Below, in pieces: positions 46,545 to 57,451 of a stretch of DNA of 64,000 nt (positions are counted from its first letter, which is position 1; the number at the start of each line of letters is the position of its first letter). Made by a program: the position numbers and the translations under genes. The notes beneath the pieces are model-generated. The model was not told where the DNA came from and made no database searches. It saw nothing but the letters and a program-made list of their open reading frames with translations. Origin of the DNA: Mesocentrotus franciscanus (taxonomy: Eukaryota; Echinodermata; Echinoidea; Camarodonta; Strongylocentrotidae); the NCBI GenBank assembly GCA_037976565.1, contig CP137669.1:35085613-35149612 (forward strand), given 5' to 3'.

Positions 46545-46825
46545 CTTTTTTCTTCACAATCAGTGGCAAATTACCCGTTTTTGATAAGCTTTCACTTGCT
46601 GTGCTGCAAGCTACTTCAGAACTAAGTCGTAGGTGGCGCTGTTGCTGGTGCAGGAGAACATACTCTCAGCTCGGGAGACAACACCACGATCCCATTCAAC
46701 CATCTCGTCGTGCTGCATCAGCACTAGCGCCAACTACGACATACGTCTGAAGAAGCTTGAAGCACAGCAAGTGAAAGCTTACCAAAACAGGTAATTTTCC
46801 ACTGATTGTGAAGAAAGAATTAGTT
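46545..46825. mobile_element. Hairpin MITE with ~125-bp arms (unit B, complete)
   Basis: The left arm (TCTTCACAATCAGTGG, then AAGCTTTCACTTGCTGTGCT and GTCGTAGGTGGCGCT) is the near complement of the right arm (AGCGCCAACTACGACATACG, AGCACAGCAAGTGAAAGCTT, CCACTGATTGTGAAGAA). A ~30-bp loop separates them. In unit A only the right arm remains (21098-21215). It lies 230 bp upstream of exon 1 of the three-exon gene. Confidence 0.75.
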
Positions 46826-47056
46826 TTCTTTGTATTTACTATTTATAGGTGCTCCTTTTCCACAAAAAAGGGAGCGAGGGGCTCTTTTAATTCGTGTTTC
46901 AGAATGCTCCGCCGCTTTAAGTTCTAAAATTTAAATCGGTTACAAAATATGAAATGTTCATAAATCGCATCTAGTTATTTTATTTTCACATTGATGAATT
47001 CTGCTCTCACATAATTATTGATTGAACATCTGTTCTATATTTCAGAAAACACTAAG

Positions 47057-50000
47057 ATGGCAACCCCAAATCAACAAGTTAGAGGCAGAAGCCACAGTGA
47101 AAGGGGATACAAGGTAAGAAATGAGGGGTGTCAAAATTCGAAGGATTAGAGAGCGGAAGGGTGAAATAATCTTACCAGCTTCCAGCATTAGGAATAGCCT
47201 TCAGTCCTTCGAGATACCCTTCGGCAAGCCGTCGAGGGTTTGAATTGGGGACAGCATTAAAAAAATGGCAATATTTGGGAATCCCCTCAGAACTCTCAGA
47301 CTCGTTGAGTTATGGGGGTGGGGTGCTAGCACTTGGAGGGAATCGTTTTGGGGAAAATATCCGGGGAAAACCTTTATTTCTTCTTAAAAATGGGATGAGT
47401 CTTTTATTACCATTGAAAGGCTTTCGTTTTGTGGAAACCAAAACAGTTGTCTAATATTTCCTTAATTCTGTTATATTTTGCAGGTATCCGTGATTGTTCC
47501 ACACTCGAATATCCAAGTAGAGATCACGCATAATCGACCCAGTCAAATCCCGGATCAACAAGGAATAAAGATAGAAATTGTGTTGGATATGAAGGTAAGA
47601 TAACTGGAGAAAAGGGTACTCGAATGAATGTAAACACTCGAAAAGAACCTCATGTAATAATACTAGATAATAAAGTAAAGATTCGTGAAAATGACACATA
47701 AATGTTATAAAGAACGACTTGTTTGCTCGGCCAACATAATTTTTACATTACGAACAGAGCAAAAAGCACGAATTATACAAGGGGCAGAAATTAAAACGTT
47801 GATATTGTAGCACTATCATATACAATCGAAACAAGTTACTTTGTGAAATCTTTAATAACTCTGCCATAATCAGTCTAGGAATCGGTCAATCATAGTCATG
47901 AATTGTTAATAAATCAATAATTATTTGTGAAAGTTTTACCGTGGCAGACAAAATATTATAAATCTATTTGCGTTTAATGATCTGAAAGGATTGTTGGTTT
48001 TGCTAATTGTTTAGTCATTCGATTAGTGGAGGGATCCCGTGCGCCAGCCCTGAATAATATTGGAATCTTTGAAATAGTTGAATGATAAAATTATGCATCG
48101 ATCTCAATGTCATGTCGTTATGTTTTAATTATGGAAGCCTGTCCCGAAATAGTCGCACATTAAGACACACAATTTTACCCATAAGTTTGAACCCCTTCAA
48201 GTTACTTGGCCACAAGTTAAACTATGTAACTCATTGACAAAAAAGGTTTTCGGTCTGACCGTAGTGTTAGACATGGTATGGAAGAGCGCCATCTGCGTTG
48301 GCATGTACACTGTAATGGAGTCTGACAGTTGTTAGAACGTAAATATTATGCTTGACGTGTCTTAATACTTGTGGTCCAGTAAGAGCACCAAAAGGATAAG
48401 TAAAACATGTAGGGGTCGGGTTTAGTCCCCAGAGCCCCCAAAACAAACCCAAAGTTGGGCTGTCTTCGTCAGCTTGAGATTGCCAAATAAACCGCTATTT
48501 TAACTGTCCCGATCGCAAATTGTCCAGCTAATTTGCGTCTTCATCAGCCCCCAGTTGCAAATAGCGGGATATTTGGTCGAGATAATCATCTCAAGTTATC
48601 TTGGGCTATTTTGCAAAATATCCCGCTATTTGGCAAAATATCCCGCTATTTGTCCGGTACGTGCGTCTTCACCAGCCCAAAGACTCGCACTATGCGCGAA
48701 CGCTAAGCAAAATATCTCGAGCTAATTTCTCGAGCTCGAGTTTCGAGCTGATGAAGACGCGATTTGTAACTTCGGGCTTATTTCCAAAATCAGAAATAGC
48801 GGGCTATTTGGCAATCTCGAGTTGATGAAGACATACCTGATAATGTTACCCCGTCTATCTAGGCCATGAGGTGACTATTTTCTTAATCCCAGCTAATGTT
48901 AGTGCAGTTATTTACAACGTACCAACTGGATAACTAAATTAAGTTCAACTCTTGGGTTATATACCTCAATACATTTACAAATTTGTATCATTTTCCCTAC
49001 CAATTCTGAAGGAAGGAGATACATCAATATCAGAGGTGTCGCCAGTGAGTGTACAGCCTATGGATGAAACTTAATCTCAACATGGACCTCTTACCGCGAT
49101 CTCCCCCTACTTGCTGCAAGCTGAAGATGCACCTTCGGCGGCTTGAAGCAAGTGTAGGGAATATTATAGAGATATATTATCTAAATTGTATAATAATAAT
49201 GTAAAAACAAACAAATACATAAACTAGGTGTACACACTCTAACAAACCACAAACCTGGCTTTCATTGTATCACCAATTTTCCAATTGTTTTTTATGTAGT
49301 TTGTCAATACTGAATTATGTATTATATACGGTCTACTTTTCCCTTTTCTTCACCTTATTTCTCATTGAATGCTACATAATACTTGTTTTGTTTTTTTATC
49401 TTCTGAATCGTTTGATTGAAATGTGTTCGTTTTATATTGACTGTTTTTTACACATTGTCTTAATTGATGTTGGACTTTGGAAATAAATGATTTGAATTGA
49501 ATTGAATTGAGATAAAATATAAGAACCGGTCAGATTCTGGACTACCTTATTGCCCGAATATGAGGTGACGATTGCCTGAATACTTCAATTTGGTTAACTT
49601 TTCAAACTTTGTTTCATATTATACCACGTCTTATGGAATCTACAATGTCAGGAACATAAAAGCACAGTGAACCGACACTGGATACAAGTCTGCCCCTGAC
49701 TCCCTTATGCTGAAATGAAGGAGAAAATGAGATTATGATGATTCTTACAATAAATCTGATATCAGTGATAGGCCATACTCAACATTCAAATTTATATAGA
49801 TTCAAAATGAATTACCCTGAAAGGAAAAGGGGCCCTACTTCATAATAAATCTGTTTCCAAGCAAACGCTAAATATGTTAATATTTAACTTTTAGAGACAG
49901 AATGTTTCATCTTAAAGGAAAATGAAACCCAACAATCATTAGCTCATTGGCTGATTGTTTTCCTTGCTAAGTAATCAAATAGAAGTAATTTCGAGATAAT

Positions 50001-50247
50001 AACTGGCTCACAATTTGTAATAAGATTATCAGCTGTTTTGGGGGTTTCATTCTCCTTTAATATGTATATGTTCAAGAAGGATACTTACAAAGAGGAAAAC
50101 ATATTGTCTCTTAATCGTCGAAATGTTTTGATGGAGTTTGGCACTTTCCCTCTCACCATTATAACAATCACTGAGGCAAAGAAGGGATTAATCATTCACT
50201 TGGCCTTCTCTGAATCCGGAATAATATATAAAGTAAATACGAATTAG
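47057..50247 (+). CDS. Small three-exon gene of unknown function (intact copy, unit B)
   Basis: Predicted coding exons are 47057-47113 (ATG GCA ACC..., 19 codons), 47484-47594 (37 codons) and 50077-50247 (56 codons plus TAG). Borders are CAAG/gtaaga, ttgcag/GTATCC, GAAG/gtaaga and ttcaag/AAGGAT, and every junction is phase 0. An acceptor (ATTTCAG) just before the ATG implies an upstream untranslated exon. The 112-residue product starts basic and polar (MATPNQQVRGRSHSERGYK), then has alternating hydrophobic stretches such as VSVIVPHSNIQVEI and GLIIHLAFSESGIIYKV, suggestive of beta strands. No signal peptide, membrane helix or known motif is seen. The exon 3 link rests on phase, a plausible acceptor and equal exon length in unit A. 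It might instead be a relic of an unrecognised transposon gene. Confidence 0.5.
48461..48833. mobile_element. 373-bp palindromic element with TGTCTTC ends (unit B only)
   Basis: It starts TGTCTTCGTCAGCTTGAGAT and ends with the near complement ...GATGAAGACA; inner arms repeat AAATAGCGGGATATTTTGC-type motifs several times in both orientations. Absent at the matching place in unit A (about 22580). No certain target-site duplication was found, so the superfamily is open. Confidence 0.65.
49170..49512 (+). mobile_element. Probable retroelement 3' end with GAATT tail (unit B)
   Basis: Copy of 22900-23272 with the same AATAAATGATTTGAATTGAA ending. Inside intron 2 of the three-exon gene. Confidence 0.35.
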
Positions 50248-50689
50248 ATTAATTTGTTTCTCAGTTTTTCATTCTCTGGCTTTAATTTTTAACTGCACCA
50301 TAATTTAGGGATCTTATCTTATTTATTTCAGAGCAATATTCTGTTCTTCTTTTTTTCTTTCTTTTCTTTTATGTATGATCCAACATGTTAAATTGTCTGG
50401 CCATTTGGTTCAATTTACTTTACAGCCGCGACCCGTTTTCCTTTTACATTCATGTTTTACATTCATGTTGTACATTGATATTTATAATTATGTTCCTGCA
50501 TTTATTAATTATATCTATTGTTCTGTAGATTGTGATCAGTTTGGGTTGCACCAGGGTGGGTTCGGGGAGGATGCATGGCCTGCTGGCTCTAGTCATTTTA
50601 GTTGGCTCTTTCCATACCCATGGCTGCCCAGCCTGATCCACCCATAACTGAGATACTATACATGTATGTATATTCGATCTTTATATTAT

Positions 50690-50702
50690 GTTTTTTTTTT
50701 TT

Positions 50703-50740
<38 letters not shown>
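50690..50740 (+). repeat. T-run and (AAT)n tract (unit B)
   Basis: Matches 24415-24474 in unit A, but the AATAAA box is lost and the T-run is longer. Simple-sequence length change only. Confidence 0.7.
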
Positions 50741-50741
<1 letters not shown>

Positions 50742-51520
50742 CCATAAATCCATTCACAGCATTGAACCAAAACTACAGACTGTATACATGACTTGTATGT
50801 AAGTCATTTTCTTGTAGAGAAATAGAAAAGGAAAATAATTAGTGTTGTTTTCAATCTGATATATCGTATTCAAACAAGCAAACCCGGATTTATGAATTCA
50901 TTATTACGAAAAAGGAAACAATACTCTGATAATATAGAGTATTTAAGTACAAGGTATGTCTCATGCGCTACCAAGTATTACTGAATTGTATTATGGAATT
51001 GTGAACATTAATTGACATGAAAATATAATCTTATTTGATGTTTTGTCAGATTCAAGCTCAATTAGCATGATATAGTCATCAGATTGACTGAAATCTTAGA
51101 TGTGGTTGCTAATGTATGGAATGAAATAGTTTGGACTTGTTTAGAAATGGAAAATGAAAACATTTGTTGTTGTTACGAATCTGAGTTACAGAGCTCAAAC
51201 CTAGAGTTATGAGATCATAATTAAGAGAAAAGGGAAATGATTCTGGTTTCAAATCTAAACAAGCATCTCAACATATGATAAGTAAGAGCCAATTAACAAA
51301 TTTAAATAGTAAATAGGTGAAAAGGGAAATAATTATGTTTGTTGTGCATCCGACATAGTTATAAAACAGGGTGGAAGGGAAAACGGGATACTATCAACAA
51401 CATTGAAACATCACTTTTTGCAGTAAAAAAAATAAACGAGAAAGGTCCCTGGAACTATGCACATTCTTTTTATTATTATATTGAAGTTGTATGAGAAAAG
51501 AGGGTCTACGATCATTCCTA

Positions 51521-51805
51521 GGGGGTGTTTCACAAAGACTAAGATCGACTTTAAGTTGGACTTAACTATGGCAGGCCGTTCATGCCACTAGTTCCTCTAA
51601 CAATTCCTGATATTGGTTTCTCAAGGGACGTAAAATCGTGGTCACAAATTTACAGAATTTACCTTTTTTGATAGTTCATTATTGAAAGAAAAAATATTAT
51701 CTAAAGATCATAATTGAGAAACCAATGGCGAGAGCAACCAGTGGCATGATAGCCTGCCATAGTTAAGTCCAACTTAAAGTCGATCTTAGTCTTTGTGAAA
51801 CACCC
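51521..51805. mobile_element. MITE with GGGTGTTTCACAAAGACTAAG ends (unit B)
   Basis: Same insertion as 25259-25543, with intact arms starting GGGGGTGTTTCAC and ending GTGAAACACCC. Non-coding. Confidence 0.7.
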
Positions 51806-52504
51806 TGGGTGGAAATTTAAAAAAAGCATTTCCAATTTACATTCACCCATATTTTCCTCTTCACCTTGGTTTCTAGTTGGGTATTCATAAAAAGAAATAT
51901 AGATTTGAAATATGGATTAAAATAAAAGTAGTATATCTTACTGGCAAATCAAGATTTTAATATTAGATTTACAGTTTAAACACGCAACTCTTTTATTAAG
52001 ATATGATTATAGAGAGAGAAATAAGTGAATACAGATTCTTCCTGTGATATATTCAAAGATCAGAACAAGTCTTATTATTTATTTTAAAAAAATGAACAGA
52101 GGGAGAGAGAGAGAGAGAGAGAGAGGAAAACAATTATAGTTTTGAACCTGATGAACAATATTCAAACAATTAGGTTGTAAGTTTATAACCCTGAAACTGA
52201 AAGTAATGTGCTGTAACTCCGATAAACAGCATTCTGAAAAGCAAAGTTAAATTTGATAATTCATGATAATAATTATTAAGTAACTGAAAGAGAGGGGGAA
52301 AGAGAGGGAGAGAGAGAGAGAGAGAGAATGATTGCTTTTAATCTGATGTACAGTATTCAAAGAAGCAAAGCAGATGTATAGTACAGAAATTAGTCCAAAG
52401 ATTGAAAGTGGAAATAATGGGGACCGAAGTATCCAAACATTCAGATCTAGAATGAAAAGTTGCGATAAAAAAAGTTCATACAGAGACAGCAAGGTTTTTA
52501 CTGT

Positions 52505-52620
52505 GAGTATAGGATGTACATTTGACTTGAAATTTTAAAGGTCGTAGTTCGATCCCCGACACGGCACTAATGTCATTTGGCAAGGCATTAATCTTCATTT
52601 TCCACACTCAACCCTGGGCC
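52505..52620 (+). mobile_element. tRNA-derived SINE fragment (unit B)
   Basis: Copy of 26255-26368 with the same B box AGTTCGATCCCCG and SINE body, cut at the same GGGCCCCGTATT boundary. Confidence 0.55.
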
Positions 52621-52950
52621 CCGTATTATAAAGATTTACGATCAAGCGTAAGTTCAATAAATCAAGCGTAACTTTGACTAATCAAGCGTATCTTTTCAAA
52701 TCAAGCGTAAGTTTGATAACCCATATTATAAAGAAAGTTACGCTTGATATCAAGCGTAAAATCAAGCGTATCTTTTAATTGATCGTAACTTTACGCTTGA
52801 TATTTATCAAGCGTAAAGTTACAATCAAAGATGGCAGCCATACTACTACTCCTGCAGGAAGAGGTTGGGAGGCGACTGCGGAGGGAAAGAATCTTCCGAG
52901 ACCTGCTAGATTCACAAGGGATGGTGTACTCAGTCTCGTGGATCAAATAA
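52619..52950 (+). pseudogene. Possible Harbinger-type 5' end (unit B)
   Basis: Copy of 26369-26700, apparently identical, with the ATCAAGCGTAA motif cluster and the same short MAAILLLLQEEVGRRLRRE frame ending at the same stop. Confidence 0.4.
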
Positions 52951-53229
52951 TGAAATAATGGAAGTCATTATAAAAGTATGTTTTTCTCTCTTATTATGAT
53001 AATTGAAGAAAAATAAAACTGTTAATTTTATTATATTTAACTTGTAGCTTCAACTGCTTACTGTTTTTTTTTCATAGACTCGTGTACAAATTTGTTCAAA
53101 TAATGCTATTAAAAAAAAATTCCCAAAGGCTGATGTACAAATTTAACATAATTATTCTGCCATTCTTTTCACTAAACTTCATATTATTCAATATCCATGC
53201 CATTCAAACATCAATCTATCTTGCTTCTC

Positions 53230-55496
53230 TCCTTATAAACAAGCCATCTTCATTGGAATTCACATCCTGAATTCCAAAGAAGATAGACACCTCTCTTGCA
53301 TTGTACATGGAAATATCCATCCACTCGTCTCCGCACAAAGTACCCTCAAATTTTACCCACTGAAAGCTCACACTAACCTGTAACCAAAAAAATCCTGAAA
53401 TGATGACAATATTTAAAAGACCAATTCATTAGTAATCAAGTGTAGATTTTAATTCATTTGTTCCCTTGATTGTTAGTGTTTACAGAAACAGGGGGAGGGG
53501 GGGGGGGCAGCTTGTGGCATGGAACCATAAGGGCCATTGAGGTTCTTTTGGCACAAAGTTCCTTATAAAATTAACAAGCTGAAATCTACCCTAATATCAG
53601 TCACATAAATCAATGCTTCACCGAGTGTTTGTTGCAATTTGCTCAATCATGACTGGTTGAGTTTTGTGCAGAATTGCTACAATCCATTCATTGAGTATGT
53701 AATTGAGAGTAGTCCAAATCAGGAGGGTCACAAACTCCTTCTCTACATCCACTGTCACATCTAGATTCCTGAAGACCATTGTGGTTTGAGATGAATTTGG
53801 GAGAGGTACCAACGTTGTTTTGGAGTCACATGCTCCTTATGCTGACTGCTCCTCTTCAGCAACTACTACAGACGAGTCCACTTGCATCTTTGTTAACCAA
53901 TTCTGATAAGCCGGCTGTTTATGATTAAAAGAATAAAAGATCTAATTAACATTCAGACGATTGTTTTAAGAATAGCATTCATAGAAATGTCATATAATTT
54001 AATCTAGATAAATATGACATTCTTCAACTTTACGCTCTGAAAACCTCATTTTGATTTGAGTTTAACTTTTGAATTATTAACAACCAAAAGTGTCCAGTGC
54101 TTTTTTGTTTGTACACAAACATATTTTTCTTTATCACACTTGGGACAGCTACCTCCAAGACAACCAGAATATAGTCATATAAGATAATTAGATCTAGTAC
54201 GACTAGGCTACCCCACCCCCCCCCCAAAAAAAAAATATTATAGGAGTATGAAAAAGAAGGCTTACTAATTGTACGTAGCCTTTCTTAATCACTAATCAAA
54301 TTAGGTTACTGTTGTTTAAAGAATATATTGTGAAAAAAAGATGGATTGCAGGTGGCAAGGATGTGTTGGTTGACAAATGCAGGTGAAAATTAATGCTCTA
54401 CTACGAAGCAACTCACTTCAGACACTGTCATCTTGCCTCTGAGTTTTAGACAGCAAAGTCCTTGTTGTGTCTGCCACATCATCATGAGCTTCTCACACTG
54501 CCCTTCCTTTTCATTACATGTACACTTTGTACAGGCACCTGTTTGTAAAGAGACATACAAGTACCATTTACAATAATTTGTACAATAATTATAAAGTGAA
54601 CAGCAGGGTAAGGTTTTTGCAGAAATTTTAGAACTTGTAATCAGGGTGTTATGCCATATCAACTTTGGACAATACTTGTATGTAGAAAGGACTTTAGGGT
54701 AACCTGACTTTGGGTCTGCCAATTTTTAATATTATGTTTAGCTATGGATCCAGGATAAAGGTTAAGAATTAATTTTGTGTAACAACATAACCACTAAAGT
54801 GACCTAAACAATTGTCAATAGAGCATGTGGTAAAAATCACTTACTTCTTCTAATTGGTAAAACAGTGATACATGTACATGTTTCACAAACTGCAGGTCAG
54901 CATACTTTTATTTTACTAAAGCTATTGTAAATGATAGAAAGAAGTGTTTTAAACTATTCTACCTTCAAGTCTTCACCATGTTTAAGCTGCTATCACAATA
55001 TAAAGGGAGATTTTTAAACTGCCAATGATGAGCAACATACATGTATACAGCTCCACCTAATGGTACGACAATTGCGCCTGAGACAATTGTTTCACATCAA
55101 TTTCCTACACTATTAATTCAAATACTAACTTCATCCCTGGACCCAAGTACCCAACACTAAACCTAACCCTAACCCTACACCTAACCTCAATCTAAATTGC
55201 AACCCTCAGCCTAACCCTACACCTTTGACGAAATAAAGCCTGGACCAGTCGTTGCTGGAGTAAATGTCGGGTCACACAAAATGCCATGACAGACTCACTT
55301 GCTATGAACTTATCTCTGTTTCTTTCTCGGATTTGTTAAAAACATTGTAATATTCACTATAAATTACCTGTCCATTGTGCTTGCTCCTATATTGTTAGGC
55401 ACAAGAGGCCATCGCCTTGAGGTAAGGGGCAGAACATCAAGACTGGAACCGCAAGGCACCCCATGATCTCTAAACAGGAAGCCCTCCTTCTCAATC
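53230..55496 (-). other. Candidate minus-strand exons (unit B)
   Basis: Copy of 26967-29236. Exon-like blocks at 55368-55496 and 54417-54538 keep the same borders. One residue differs in the cysteine-containing block (KEG for KEW) and two in the block around 53618-53812. This is too little divergence to test for coding constraint. Confidence 0.3.
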
Positions 55497-56157
55497 CTGG
55501 AGCAGAATTATAAACATTTCAATAAATATAAACCAAATATGTAAGAAAATACAAAAAGAAATGGCATTATTTAATAATTTAGTTTTCTTTAATTTTTACT
55601 TTTTTAGCATAATTTGAAGGTCAGGTATTCTTTTTGCTTGTCATTCCTTTCCATTTATTGGATTCCCCCCTCTACATGAGCTACAAATTTTGATTCTAAA
55701 AAGATATATATTTGAAGATAAAATACACTTTAAATAAACACTACAGCAACTTGTTAGTAGACAAGTAGACATGTTGATGTTATTTTCTCACGAATTGGGC
55801 CCCCTCCCCTCTTGCTGCCCCTGCACTATACAGTAGTCTAGACTGAATATTTTTGCAGATAGACCCTAGACATGTCATCGTGTGATAATTTGTTAAGATA
55901 GCTACGTATACGTGTATCACAGTTAGGCCTTGATCTAGTCCAATTATAGACCGAAGATTTCTGTCTCTTTCGTTCATTAGCCTCTGATTTGGGTAGGGTC
56001 GGCTCCTCTCTTTAGAGACAGAAGCCGACCATAGCGACTGCATTACAAACTACTGCTCGCGTCCGAGCAGTAAACTTATATGCCCAAAATACTACATTTT
56101 ACCCGATGCATATCCGATGCATTTATTATTGTAAATTAGGCCTAGGCTAAACTACAT

Positions 56158-56290
56158 CGGTTCCACTTACCAGATTGACTGTATGATGCGTTTAAGAGTC
56201 TTTTTCCGGATTTTCATCGGCGAAAATGAGCTCCGTGTTGAAATTCTTGCAGCCGTATTTTAAACTGTTACTGTCAATAGATGACGTCAT
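56158..56290 (-). promoter_or_regulatory. Putative promoter with CRE palindrome (unit B)
   Basis: TGACGTCA at 56282-56289 with CATGCGCA next to it. The donor here reads CTG/GTAAGTGG, closer to consensus than in unit A. Otherwise as for 29902-30035. Confidence 0.35.
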
Positions 56291-56431
56291 CTTCCTTCAT
56301 GCGCAGTAATGTTCTTTTACTCTGCAATTAATAAAGAAAGTTACTGATAAAATATATCAATATAATGGTAAAAATTGGATAAGTATTAGTAGGACATGAT
56401 TAAAAATATATTGAATGTTTTATCTACAATT

Positions 56432-56586
56432 GCCACACTCGACCCAGGTGAGGTAAATGGGTACCTGGCAGGAATTAATTCCTTGAAATGCTAAAGCGCT
56501 GTAATGGCAGTCAGGCTTAAAGCCGGGGGTAATAATTAGTGCGCCTCGAAATAGAATTTCTAGATAGACGGCGCTATAGAAATGCC

Positions 56587-56637
<51 letters not shown>
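56432..56637 (+). mobile_element. SINE 3' body with (ATT)n tail (unit B)
   Basis: Copy of 30166-30459. The ATT tail (56589-56637) is about one third as long as in A, a microsatellite length difference. Confidence 0.6.
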
Positions 56638-57451
56638 CATGGAAAAGACTTCAACAAGTTTTAATAATAACGAAAGTAATTATAAAGAGGGAAACAATTC
56701 TTGCTGTGAACCTAACACATAGAATAATAAGGAAAAGCAAAGCCAGATTGTTGTTGTTGTTGTTGTTAGTAGTTTTATGGCGTTCATTCAGTACTGAATA
56801 TATACGCCATATCTTCGTTATAATATAAGAAAATTCAGTTATCCGTAAAGAAACTGAAATTAAAAAATTGTTGAAATATAATTAATTAACCAGTATCGCA
56901 ATTTATTAGGAGTCTCTAGATGGTTTTCAACTTCGTATTTCTGTTTTTAAACGTTTAATCTGGTCAGCCCGGTTTCGATTGCATGGAAATCTAGCTTTGC
57001 TCGATCTGAAACAGGCTTCTCGGCTACTCGGCGTGCGTGCGCAGTGATTTTTATTTTATACCGCACGGTGCCTAGACCACTCAGAAACACAGAAACATTA
57101 AATTGAGACACATCGTATAGGGGCGCTCCTAACCGAAATTCCAATCCATTCGAGTAAATAATTGACATACACATCATGTATATTTATTCTTCTTAACACA
57201 TTATCACTAATTGTAAGCAAACATTATAGTGGGCTTATTTTTTGTTAGTATTTATGCAAATAACAGAAAAAGTTAGAATATGAAAAAAAAAAAAAAATCT
57301 TTCATATTGTATCCCTCACACTTATAGGGCCTATAGGCCTATATACATACATACATATATATTTCTTTCTTTCTTCCTCCTTTCCTTCTTCTAAAGAAGC
57401 TAAAAAGAACTTTACTTTTCGGTATATTAATGAGGCCTCTTATTTTCAATT

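Larger units (their letters stand above)
47595..50076 (+). other. Intron 2 of the three-exon gene, with nested repeats (unit B)
   Basis: About 2.5 kb, collinear with 21945-23835 of unit A. B-specific insertions are the ~165-bp piece at about 48262-48418 and the palindrome at 48461-48833. A retroelement-like 3' end lies at 49170-49512. No further exon is evident. Confidence 0.4.
30564..56737. repeat. Tandem segmental duplication, unit B
   Basis: Second unit of the array, 26.2 kb, collinear with unit A. Against A it lacks the LINE, the 9492-14072 and 19290-19501 elements, about 650 bp after 30730, about 590 bp at 34431 and about 1 kb at 41998. It has gained the insertions listed in their own entries. 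The last ~4.5 kb (52.2-56.7 kb) look nearly identical to A, while the middle (45-51 kb) is visibly more divergent. Confidence 0.92.

Noticed and set aside
46545..46825. microRNA precursor
   Set aside because: Arms of ~125 bp and half-element copies fit a MITE better; no reason to prefer a miRNA without small-RNA data.
48601..48825. 74-residue plus-strand frame
   Set aside because: It lies wholly inside the palindromic element and reads its repeated AAATAGCGGGATAT motifs.
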